The notes under the pieces: model-generated | The model's database searches: none | The model's input: only the letters and a program-made list of their open reading frames with translations | Told to the model about the DNA's origin: nothing | Part shown: piece by piece, positions 53,325 to 64,000 of the stretch | How positions within the stretch are numbered: position 1 is the stretch's first letter | Layout: each line of letters begins with the position of its first letter | Translations under genes and position numbers: made by a program | NCBI GenBank assembly: GCA_013397435.1 | Contig: VZRG01000007.1 | Span: forward strand, 1,799,576 to 1,863,575 | Direction: 5' to 3' | Source: Erythrocercus mccallii | Taxonomy: Eukaryota > Chordata > Aves > Passeriformes > Dicruridae | DNA: 64,000 nucleotides

Positions 53325-53711
53325 TGCCGCGGTTTCCCTCACCCCGGGGAGGACCACCCTGGCTAGCAACAGTCCTCGGGGGGGAAACTGAGGCAAGGAC
53401 AAAGGTAAAAGACGAAAGGCGCTCTTCTCTCTCCCGGGATCCAGTCCCACAGTTTATTGGCAGAACTTATTCCATGTGCCCGAGCAGGGAAAAGAGGAAG
53501 GGTCACCTGTGCCGGTCACTTTTGTGCCCTGGTCCAGGAGGGGGAGGGGAGGGGTCTGCTGGCCAATGGTGGCAAACCAAGGGGGAGGTGACACCTGGGG
53601 GTCAGGTGTGCAGGGGAAGCAGGGGGTTATGGGGAAGATACAGCATGTGTTAGTGAGGGGAAAACTCAGTGCAAATACAAAAATGAACTAGCTACTTAGT
53701 GCACTACAACA
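53325..53711 (-). mobile_element. Solo LTR with perfect 6-bp target duplication, sense to CNTNAP2
   Basis: A 387-bp GC- and CpG-rich island in AT-rich intron. It begins TGCCGCGGTTTCCC and ends CACTACAACA on the plus strand. It is flanked exactly by TAGATC at 53319-53324 and TAGATC at 53712-53717. A 6-bp duplication is typical of class II (ERVK/beta-like) elements. AATAAA on the minus strand (53453-53458) fixes the orientation, with a U5 of about 130 bp ending in AACCGCGGCA. The clean duplication and many retained CpGs suggest a fairly young insertion. No internal viral sequence is present. Confidence 0.87.
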
Positions 53712-53717
53712 TAGATC
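53712..53717. repeat. Target-site duplication, right copy (TAGATC)
   Basis: Identical to 53319-53324 and directly abutting the CA end of the LTR. Confidence 0.85.
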
Positions 53718-55389
53718 CATCTTTTTGTTCACCTTACACCCTTATATTCTCTACAGATTCCTAGGAAGTTTCCTTTCAACCTCAAATTCTCTCTTTGTAT
53801 GCTGAAAACATATTCTAACCACTTATTCATAATAATTTAATGAAAAATATAAAGGAATTCTCATTACATGCAAAGATTAAGGCCAAAAGCTTATTTGCTG
53901 CCTTTTAGCCTTTCACATTTCCAAACAAAACTAAATGATTTTTAAAAATATGAGCTGCATTATCAAATGTGTGAGTTTTAATTTATTGATGTTTGCAGCT
54001 TTTCTTTTAAAAACTGAAACAGATGAAACTCCTATACACAAGCAAACAAACACAAATCAAGAATCCCCACAACACTCCCAACTGCTGCTTCAAGAACGTG
54101 ACTCAGTAACTTTTATCTTCTGGCACTGTTGTAGGATGTTATCCTTGTTTAATTTACCCTGAGTAATGAAGCCTAAAGCCAAAAACCTTAACAAACAATT
54201 ACCCACCCATCTTGCTCATATGTCCCAAACCCAATATTAATTGCTTTTCTCATACTACTATGTACAACTGTACATCCTTTATTTATGCACAGAAATATTA
54301 CTAAATTATCTGAATTTTGCTAGGGAAACTGACTTCTTTTCAGGACTGGGCAGCAACCATTTGTTGACTTTGTATTATTGGAATATTTGAGGTAATTTGA
54401 GGTAAAATTTGAGGAATATCTGACAATGCACATGTGTACAGACTGGAGGCTTTTGTTTGTTTTTCTTTTGCCCAGAACTCCATTTAATAATCTTATTTCC
54501 CTAACTTTTAGGCTGATGAACAATGTACACAGACATATGGATACTGTTAAATTTTACTTTATGGGACATCACAACATCACAGCATCACAGCAAAGGCACC
54601 AACAGTGTCACGTTTCTCTGCATCCTGAAATTGAATACAATATTCCAGACATGTGTGAAATATCTCACTTCCCTTTTGGTGAAGACACTAAATAATATAA
54701 CATGAAAAATATCTTCAACAGATATTCACAAAGCTCCTAAATTATTTTCAGGCCTGTATAATGAAGATAAAATTTCAATCCCTATGCTGAACCATAAAGG
54801 TTGACATAAAATGCAAACGATTCTAAAATTCTTTAAAAGCTAAGCTATACACAAAGAATATTAAAATATCATTAGGATTGTAAAGTCAACACTACTAGTA
54901 GAAGTTATGTTTCTAGCAGGGTCTTAATGAATTCCTGAATATCATGATGATAATAATTTATTTACATAATTACCTGATATTTAGTCTCCAGAGATTCATA
55001 CAATTCCCAGAGAGAAAATTGTGAGTATTCATCCTGATACACTAAACAACTGAGGCTGAAATACCTTGAGGCTTTAGGGTGGTTTGTTTTGTTTTTTTAT
55101 TTTTTAATCATATCTGAATTCAAGAGGAAAAATACATGAGCTTGATTTGGAAAATTTTGCCAATGGAAGTCTGTCCTAGTCTTTCACAATTTGTTCCCAA
55201 GGTTTAGTATCCAGCATTTACACTTTGATTTAAATTGAGAAAATACAACCTTCTACCACTGAATAACATTGTATCTTTGTTGTTAAGATGAAGTGATTGC
55301 ATTTATTAGTAAAAGCTTCTTAACACATTGGGGAGTAATAATTATCTTGCTCTTTGTCTTAAATAAACTAAACAGATTTTAACACTTAG

Positions 55390-55990
55390 ACACCACAGGA
55401 CCCACCCCAGGAGCAGCTTGGGATTTCATGATGAGTAAGCAGGGTATCTGCTGTTAATGGGCTATTGAGTCTCACTGCATGACTGATAAAATTACATCAT
55501 CCCATTGTGAGATGCTCTACCCAGTGTGAGGAGCCAAGCATTCCTACCTGGATAAAAATCTGAGATTCAGAACACCAGGGCAGCCTGTTTTCCACTGGAT
55601 TCCCAGAGGAAGACCAGACCCATCTTGCCACCACTGAAACTTCATAGGAAATATATACCCTTCTTCAGGATAGTTTCTTCAACAGAACTACATCTGTCAC
55701 TTCAGGAGGACCACAGCCACAAGTTAATTGGACTGATACCAACACTTGACCAACAGGGTGTCAGGTTGTATTCTCACTCTGTCAATGGTTTTTTGGTTCG
55801 TTGGTTGGTTTTTTGTACTACTACATTTTTATTTTAATTTTCCTACTAAATAACTGTTATTCCTATTCCCATATCTGTGCCTGAGAGTGCCTTAATTTCA
55901 AAATTATAATAGTTCAGAGGGAGAGGGTTTAAATCTTCAAGGGAGGCTCCTGCCTTCCTTAGCAGACATCTGTCTTTCCAAACCAAGACA
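55390..55990 (+). mobile_element. Solo LTR, second copy of the 49.6-kb family, 5' end incomplete
   Basis: From about 55437 to 55990 this runs parallel to the LTR at 49585-50335. Shared blocks include the tatctgctg-taatgg segment, attacatcatcc, tacctggataaaaat (promoter region), gaccaacagggtgtcagg, gtactactacatttt, and the ending AACCAAGACA. The usual 5' part with TGTCTTGG is missing or diverged, so the left limit is a guess. It has the same orientation as the first copy and is antisense to CNTNAP2. Flanking target duplications could not be defined. Confidence 0.75.
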
Positions 55991-58900
55991 CCTGTGGACT
56001 GCCAGATGGGAATGGGCCATCTTCCACGAAGGTAACAGATAGGCTGTGCCCTACAGCATAGGTGCTGGATTCTCCTTGTGACAGTTCCCATGTGGTGTTA
56101 GACAACTAAGCTGCAAAAAAAAAATTCCTGAGGCATTTAGTACAGGTTGAGGGAGACACAAAATGATTAGGTAGTTTTGACTTAATCTTTCACCATCTCT
56201 GTTCTACATATAAAATATGGAGTAAAAATTAAATTATTTTATGGGGTGGTAAAAATAATTCTTATTAAGCACCTAGTCAAATATTCACATGGGTGTCTAG
56301 ATTAGAAAGCTGAGTCTTTTTTGGTCAGTGAAGTAAAGTGGGAGATAGCAACTAAATTAAAATCTTGTCACTCTTCAGTTGCTGCACAGCGAAATATAAA
56401 TTGTCCTGGGTACAATATAATTTTTTAATATACACAATATTATAATACTTTAAAAATATATTTTGTATTTCACAAAATAAAGAATGTGATCAATACCTTA
56501 GTTCCAAAAGTTGCCCACTGACTGATTCATATTTAAAAAAAGAATAGAAAAATCAGTGTGAAATGGTTGTACAGACAGAATAAAACCCGTTTTTCTCTAC
56601 AGGAGTTGTGAGATTTTATTCATTAATACACAAAAAAATTACTTCTGCTGCATCTTCTGTAGGATGAAAGAGAGACAGGAAGAATGTGTTTCCAAAATAC
56701 CTAAGCACAATTGTAATCATTACTGAAATAATTACAGCAGCAGCTCTCTGATCACTGGCTGCTGGTCCACAGAGCTCAGCAGTAACAGGAGCTCTCACCT
56801 TGAGAAGAAAGTCAAGCACAGAGGAACTCAAGTGGTCCTTGGTTTCTTTCTCTCTCCACTACTGATGCATTAAGAAATTTTTGCACACTTTGATGATTTT
56901 AAAATAGCTTTTTAGTAATTTTCAGAACAGTGTTTACTCATTGTGCACCACTCTTGTCAAAGCTTCTTGTATCTCTTCTGCACAGCCCCACTACTCTACT
57001 GGATTACTTGCCACCCAAAGAGTTGAGGCTGTTACCAGAGAGTGCACTTAGGAGAGGAAAGCACAAACTCAGCAGCGTCATTCCACACCCCCTGACTCAG
57101 TGCTTCAGATTAAAAGACTAAAGCTCCCTGCAGGAAAAAGTACTAAGGCAAAATCTATTTTAAATACTGTTGAGAACCATCTATCTTCAGTAAGGACATA
57201 GCGACTAAAGAACGCTTTTTAGCTCTTAATTAGGTACATATCAATCTAAACAGCAATTTTTCCTCATACTAGAAAATAACGATTCGTGACTTCAGTTTAT
57301 AACTATAAATAAAAGTTACTGCACTTATTGGTTTTACAGTCTTTTATTGTGAGTCATATGTAAATCAAGATGGTCAATATTTAAGATAAACTTTTCTCAG
57401 TTATGAATAGTTTTCATTCCTATATTTCATTCACAGAAGAGTCTAGAGACTGCTTTCCAGATAATTGCAATTCTAACTAGACTACTAGCATGCAAGAAAT
57501 AACTGTGAAACAAAACTTTGCATATCTGAAATAGTTGCAAGAATATAATTGTAAATCAATCAGTGAGGAATAAAATCTGGTTATTCTATTAATTGCTTCG
57601 TGTATAAAGTTAATATTGTATACTGAGATAAAATAAACTTTGAACGTAAAATTTAAATAATTAGGTGTTTTTCTTGTACACTTTCAGTATCTATTTAATT
57701 CTGGGATTTTAGTTAATTGCAAATAGCATTTATCAGATAAGCTTCCCAGTAATGGGAGGTAAGACTGGATGAACAAGACAATAAACATGTTTCAGCTGTC
57801 CTTAAATAATATTAAAACATTACAAAATTGATTTTAAATTATAGAAACATAAAAAGTATGCATTTGAAAGAATTTTGAATATTTTTTGTTTTGTTTTTGC
57901 ATGCTTCCAAGTTGCAATGTTTATGAAATAAATGAAGTTCACATATAATATTAAGTCGTGATTCAGCAAAAAAATTATTAAAGAAAAGAAAGAAAAAATA
58001 GTACTATCGCCGTCTAACACTAACATGTTCCGGTTTCTGGCTGTAGCTACAGTACTCTCTGAATGCGTCAAGATGAAAGAAAATAAAAGTAACTTATCTA
58101 AAATATTTCACATACACTAAGAATTCCAAAGGGTGATGCAGCTATCAATGTCAACTATGATACAAGGACTCACTAATCATTTTCCTTTCCTTTTCTCCTG
58201 CTCACCCTTGGCAGAACCCATACTCCAAAAATCATGATCTTCAGTTAAGATCTTCCTGGCAAAGGTTCACAAGTTTAGAACCTTTCGGTCTGTGACCCAG
58301 GACAAGAGCAAAAGAAAAGGTAACCAAAATATAACTATGAGAAATGTCAATGAAAAATGTATACCTCCTTTCTAAAACCCAGTATAAAGCTAAAAGGGTT
58401 TTAGATGCAGAGAATTATAAGCAAAATGGCATGCAAGCAAACACAAAATTCTTGTCTTGGGAAGAATACCTGGAGTAGGATTCCTCAGAACAGCCCTTTC
58501 AAATTGATCAAAGGAATATTACTAAGAAATCCCCAAAGGTGGAATTACAGTATGTGACAGGCTTCAAACATGCCTGCTTGTCCTTCAACTTGCATTCAAT
58601 AGCTGCTCATCTTTCTGGGGAAATAAGGACAATTTTAACCACTTGGCTTTTTGAAATGATACCAAACAGCCACAAAAATATTTTTCAAAGAAATGTGGAA
58701 AGAAATATCAGAATTGTCAGAAGCTAACTCTTTCTTCAGGGATTTAATTTTTTTTTTCCTTTCTCCTGCTAAGATGAGCATGACTGAAAGAATATTGAGA
58801 GAAATGCAGAATTCTCATGTTTGTGCTCAAGTCCATTCCGAGCCTAATACAAAAAGTGCCTGGTATATGTTTGAGAAGTTGATTTGAAATCCCTGTGAAT

Positions 58901-61900
58901 TTAATAAACTGTTAGATGTCCTAACAAAAGACAATAATAGAATAAGGAATATTGAAGATCCTATTTTTATTTTAAAGTGTATAATTTGACTTCAATCCCC
59001 TCTTTTGCAGCAATATGCTTTCAGAAGTTTTATTTTTCTCTTTTGCAGAGATAATATGCATCTATAATTTCCATATCATGCTGGTTTGTTCAGGTTTGCA
59101 TCAACTACTACTCCAAAGGTGATGGTATAGACATCTTTTAGTTGAAATGCTTTCAAATGGCTATTAGCATTTGAAATAAGAGGACTTCCATAAATCAAAA
59201 CCCTTGTTTAATAATCATCAAAGGGAAATCTAGTTTGAAAACAATAATTGAAAGAGGGAAGGGTTTTAAAATTTTGATCAGCTGTCCACTTCTTTCCGTA
59301 CAATTCATTATGTAGTAAAGTGATGTAATGGCCTAATTTTCTTTCAACAGAAACCTCCTAAATTTAATTTTAAGCTGTGCCATAAATCTTAGAGGATTGA
59401 ACATTAGAGTCAATTGATTACTAGCTGCGTGCAAGTCATTTTTTTTTCTCACAAACACTGGCAATTTTATCTGACTCAGATATTTCTGGTTTGTTTATTT
59501 TTGGCAGCCAGAGTACATGCTTCCCTGGCCAAGGAGGCAGCAACATTTTGAGTTAAGCATAACTTCATTGCACTTGTTTCTATCTCTGGGCAGGATTGAC
59601 AGCCCCCAAGGCCACTAACTCAAAAGAAGAGTTGGATGTCAGTAGAGCAACATTGTTGTCATTAACAGCTTCATGTGTTTTACTACTCATGTAGAAGGAG
59701 AAGGTGGAACTTACAAACATCTTCATTAATTAGGTGCAATACTTGTCTTACATGATCCTGATTGCCTGTGATAAGGATTTGCTGCAGCACAGGGAAGATG
59801 GCTGTGGTTTTGTTCTTATGCAAAGGCCCAAATTGATCAGGAAAAGCCTGGAAAGATACTCAGTGATCTTCCTGCATATTTTTTTTTCTGAAGTTATGTC
59901 ACACTGACACTGTTGTTTTCCAGTATGGGAAAGTGTTTCTAGCATCATCAGCTTTAGTAGAGTGAAGACATCATTATCCTGTTGCTATTAGTCTGTTATA
60001 TCCCTTTCTCTAAAAGTAATACAAGAGAAACCAAAAACATCCTTTTGTGGATATTGATAGGAAGGAAGAGGGAAAGAAAAAGGTACCAGGATCTCCCTAT
60101 CTTTCCCTTTCCCTGACTTCTAGACTTATTTAGTTACTGCCTGAGAGTATTTTGAGAACATGCTTGCGAGTGCTCTGAACAAATTTGGAGCTCTTCAGAT
60201 GAAAGAGGCCATCGTAATGTTACTCTCTTTCTCTACAGGATCACAGAAAGCACCTGCTGGAAATGCCTTTACAGACATTTGATAAAACTCTGTAAATACT
60301 TGTAAAAGCATAAGCACAGCAGCCAGAAATGACTTCTGGCAGCTGCATTTGCTGCTTACTTTCTGTGTGAACTCAGACTGACATCCCAATGCCTCTGAAA
60401 CTCATTCTGTCTGTAAGACAGAGATAATTCTCTCAGAAGGGTTTGTTGAGAATTAATTACCTATTATTTATGCACTGATCCTTTAAAAACAACACCAATC
60501 CATTCACTGTTTTTTACATTCCTGCTCACTTAATAATAATGATAATAATTTAAAGAGATTCATCAACTTTGGTGGTCAGAGGGGAGCATTATGACAATCT
60601 ATTCTGGAGTTCAGTAGACATAATGTCAACTCCCATGCTGTAGTTCGATTAACGCGTGTGCAGTCTGGGCTATAGCACACCATTCATGAAGTTATCCATT
60701 CTTGATTCCAAAACTAAAAGTGATAGAAAAATAAAATTTATCACACCCCTAAAGAAGCTTTTCCACACTTATATTCAGTGTTAAATATATGCATTATTTC
60801 TACTAGGTTTGTTCATCCAGTCACTGGATCTTACTACATCTTTTGCTCTATATCCAAAAATAGTTCACTATCATGGATAACTTCTTTTTAAGAACCTGAT
60901 AAACTAGGATGAGAAAATACTGACTTTGTTTTTATAACATTAAAATAATCAAGTAATTAAGCAAAATCTGTAATTTGTCTGGGACAGATTGCAAAATAAC
61001 AACATGATCTGCCTTGCAAAACCTTTACAGGCTTTCTTCTAAAGCCACTAGCTTCCCTCCTCCCTTCCCACAATGGATGTGAAAAACCAGACTAAAGTAA
61101 TAGCATGGATTTCCATTCATTTTTTGTGGAATTCATTCTGTTGTCATGTCACTGACTTAAACATCCAGATTTAAAACAGGATCAACAAAAGGTTTCCAAT
61201 TATCACTCACATTATGCATTATAATCTAGCTGGGATTGTTATATTTTATGATAACAGAAAATTTCCAGGCAGTCTCCAGCATGCTTCATGCAAACTCATC
61301 TGTGGCTTAATGATATAAACAATATGGTAACACAATAGCTCATACTTCCATTTAAAAATTGTCAGTTATTTTTTTGTTAAGATAATCTCTGTGTGATCAA
61401 AAGTGATGACTTAGAAAAACTGGTAGAAATATTAAGTCATATTAATACATTGGAGACCATGGTTAATATCCAGTTTTTAGGAAGAATATAACAAAAAATT
61501 CAATCCATCTTTGAATAAAGAGAATTTTTTAAGGAGACCATTTCAGACTCATATATATACACAATATAATTGTTTAGCCTTTTTAAGATAGGCTTGCTCA
61601 TGAAAAAATAAAAGTATACTTTAGATAGAATGAAGAGCAAAGCAAGGTGGGAAGAAAGCAGCAGTGATAGATCCTTGTTTTCAACAGCTTTTCATAAATT
61701 CTCTTGGGAAGCCAACTGAATTTCATTGAAAAGAATGAATCAATGGTCCTTCATAAAAAGAAAATCAATTAGAAAGTCATTACCTGAAAATTAGCACTCA
61801 AAAAACAAAATTCCATTTTAAAGCCAATTAGACTGCATGTCAGTACTAAGTTGAATTGCATTTGCATTGATGTATGCAAAATGATTTACATCCTTCTTCC

Positions 61901-62989
61901 CTAAGAAACGTAGAGAATGAAAAATTAAAGAACATGTTTAGAGATGCTGCTGAATTTATTTTTTGGAAGCTATCTATCTCAAGCAGCAGATGACTGTGCT
62001 GGGCTTTTAAAGCTTTACACTGTATATCTCAAGTATGGATGCTATTATTGGAATTACAACACTTGAGGAAACCTTACTTCTGCTCCCTATCATAACAACA
62101 CATAGGAAAACAGCTGCTAATGTAAAAGCCAGAGAGGGGTCTGAATGCAAGTACCCCAAGAGGCTCTTTCTCCCAATAGCTTGCCATAGTCCTGGCATGA
62201 TTTGTGTCTTGAGCCACACTGGAAAGACAAGCAGTTTTAAGTGTAGAGAAGAAGGAGTAGATGGCATCTCACAGAAGAGTTAAAATCTCTTCCTGGGCTG
62301 CAGGCTGGACAATCAATCCACGCTGTTTATAGTGATAGGATTAATCCACTATGCCTGGGTCTGCCAGCACAGAAAGGGTGGCATATCCTTCACTCACATG
62401 TCTGGTCTGAGTAAAACAGGAAGCAGCGGAACCCAGGCCCTGAAAATGGGATGTTGAAGCTTGCAATGCTCAAGAGGCACTCTGATGAGTATGGCTCAGG
62501 GCATTGCATCTTTGCAAGGGAGAGGGCACTGCCTCTACATCTACAACCAGAGATTTATCTTAAGGACAGAAGATGAAAATAGAAGAAATAAGACACAAAA
62601 GCATGAATTCATTACGGAACATCAAGCACATCTTAATCACATACTTCACATCATGCACCCATTACGAAGAATTAGGTTAAATGGCTAAAATGTTAAGTGC
62701 CATCTTGAAATAAGACACTTCTCTGAGCTGGGGTAAGTATTCAAGAGTCAATCGAACAGGTGACTGAGTCGAAGAGCAACGACATCGGTGGCAGCTGAGG
62801 CCAGTCTTGTTGGGACTGTTGGATTGTGCTGTATGGGAGGATTCTAAGCTCAAGGACACCTGATGAGCTGCCCAAAGCCCCCTCAGGACCCTGTAGCCCT
62901 TGGGACCCCATCAGACAAGGAGGGGACATTGCCAGGAGCCTTTCTTAGGGCATTGCCATTTAAAGGTTTCTAGGGAGTGCAAGCAACCA

Positions 62990-64000
62990 TGAGGGCAGCA
63001 AACAGAGTGGGCAAACAGGGTGTGGCACATGAGAAGGGTGTGGCACAGCAGTTTGTACACATGTTCCTGCAGGCAGGTCACAAAGGTAGGGCACAGAACC
63101 TGGGGAGTGAGTCATCACCCATCAAACATTCCATTGGCATGGAAGGCTTTAGGCTTTTTAGGAAAGAGAAGCTAGGGAGGCAAGTGGGGGGTGTTGCCCT
63201 GTGTCAATAACTGGCCGGAGTGTGTGGAACTCTACTTAGGGAAGGATGAAGATCCAACTGAGAGCTCCTGGGTAAAGAAAAAAGGGAGGGCAGGTACAGG
63301 GGATGTTATTGTGAGGGCCTGTAGCAGACCAGTCAGGAGAATGGTGCAGATGATGCCCTCTGTAGACAGACAGGAGTGCCCCCACACCTGTAAGCTCTGG
63401 TCCTCATACAGGATTTCAACCACCTGATATATCTGTTGGATGAAGAACACGGCAGGGCACAAGCAATCCAAGAGCTTCTTCAAATGGGTTGACAACTTCC
63501 TCAGACAAGTGATTGAAAAATCAAGAAAATGCCACACTGGACCTTGTGCTCACCATTAGAGAGGAGCTGGGAATGCAGTGCTTCAAGGCAGCCTTGGCTG
63601 CAGTGACCAGGAGATGGTGTTTATGATACTGTGAATAGAGCGGAGGGCACACCACAAGCTCACTGCCCTGGACTTCAGGAGGGCGGACTTTGGCCTCTCC
63701 AAGGACCTGTTTGGGTAGAGTTCCATTGGATAGAGCTCTGGAAGGCAGAGGGGTTCAAGAATGCTGGCTGAATTTCAAGGATCACCTCCTCCAAGCTCAG
63801 AAGCAAGGTATCTCAACAAGGGGGAGATTGAGCAAAAATGCCAGGAAGCCTCTATGAATGGATCAGGAGCTGCTGTGCAAACTCAAAGTGAGAAAAGAAG
63901 TTTTTAGAAAGTGGACATGAGGACAGGTGGCCTGAGAAGAATACAGGAAAATTGTATGGGAAGCTAGGGACAAGGTTAGGGAAGCCAAAGCCCAGATAGA
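62990..64000 (+). mobile_element. CR1-like LINE, 5' portion with broken ORF2 endonuclease, runs off the window
   Basis: From about 63190 the plus strand encodes, across several frames, the APE-type endonuclease of an avian CR1 ORF2: ELYLGKDEDPTESSWVK, GTGDVIVRAC, DFNH (63412-63423), YICWMKNTAGHK (63428), GSLGCSDQEMV (63587-63619) and KLTALDFRRADFGLSKDLF (from 63656). It ends near 64000 in the conserved REARDKVREAKA segment. In-frame stops and at least two frameshifts break it. The SDH motif of active endonucleases reads SDQ, so the catalytic His is lost. Sequence at 62990-63180 looks like the LINE's 5' leader (repeated gtgtggcaca), but that part is less certain. The reverse-transcriptase region would lie beyond the window. 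Confidence 0.8.

Larger units (their letters stand above)
47929..64000 (-). other. CNTNAP2: CNTNAP2 intron 3 (part), continues past base 64000
   Basis: This is the sequence upstream of exon 4 on the gene's strand. I read it for the discoidin-domain exon 3 (the region with the WLQVDFG-type motif) and did not find it, so intron 3 is probably longer than 16 kb and exon 3 lies beyond the window. It carries three LTRs (49.6, 53.3 and 55.4 kb), a TA microsatellite (53.14 kb) and a CR1 copy at the right edge. Elsewhere (50.4-53.1, 53.8-55.3 and 56.0-62.9 kb) no gene is supported. Confidence 0.75.

Noticed and set aside
50336..55389. Possible provirus between two same-family LTRs
   Set aside because: No retroviral coding frames were seen in the interval, it contains an independent LTR, and the first LTR has its own probable target duplication.
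47929..64000. CNTNAP2 exon 3
   Set aside because: Read by eye for the discoidin-domain segment before exon 4 and not found; it is probably beyond the window, though a missed short exon cannot be fully excluded.
1..64000. CRISPR arrays, operons or bacterial-type systems
   Set aside because: Spliced vertebrate gene structure and LINE/LTR repeats fill the window; the repeats seen are two-copy duplications or microsatellites without regular spacers.

Overview
This window is vertebrate nuclear DNA, most likely from a bird and probably a songbird (passerine). Four signs support this: short exons with GT-AG splice sites separated by long AT-rich introns; a gene whose exons match CNTNAP2 (contactin-associated protein-like 2, CASPR2) almost residue for residue; 3' tails of CR1 LINEs of the avian type; and several endogenous retrovirus long terminal repeats (LTRs) of kinds I know from bird genomes. 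Order-level placement is inference.

Layout. The whole window appears to lie inside one minus-strand gene, CNTNAP2. Four consecutive coding exons are present, named by human numbering: exon 4 (47781-47928), exon 5 (7382-7585), exon 6 (4908-5092) and exon 7 (2705-2848). Their lengths (148, 204, 185 and 144 nt), phases and splice sites all fit together. They encode the end of the discoidin (F5/8 type C) domain and most of the first laminin G domain of this neuronal adhesion protein. Exon 3 should lie beyond base 64000 and exon 8 before base 1. Introns 4, 5 and 6 are complete (about 40.2, 2.3 and 2.1 kb), and a 104-base run of N sits in intron 6.

The introns carry the accessory content. I see seven LTR copies and no proviral coding region: 850-1487 (+), 26240-26650 (+, truncated), 26862-27258 (-), 40729-41317 (-), 49585-50335 (+), 53325-53711 (-, with a perfect 6-bp target duplication) and 55390-55990 (+, same family as the 49.6-kb copy). 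Five CR1 fragments are visible. The one at the right edge (about 62990-64000) is unusual because it keeps endonuclease-coding sequence instead of only the 3' tail. Short tandem repeats and homopolymers are also listed.

No intact independent gene, RNA gene, CRISPR array or novel multi-gene system was found. Most open frames outside the four exons are chance or repeat-derived. One minus-strand frame at 16367-16654 looks protein-like and is listed as a possible gene remnant of unknown origin. The most useful points for a second look are the splice-site quality around exon 6, the sense-oriented LTR with a TATA box in intron 4, the likely recent LTR insertion at 53.3 kb, and the near-5' CR1 copy.
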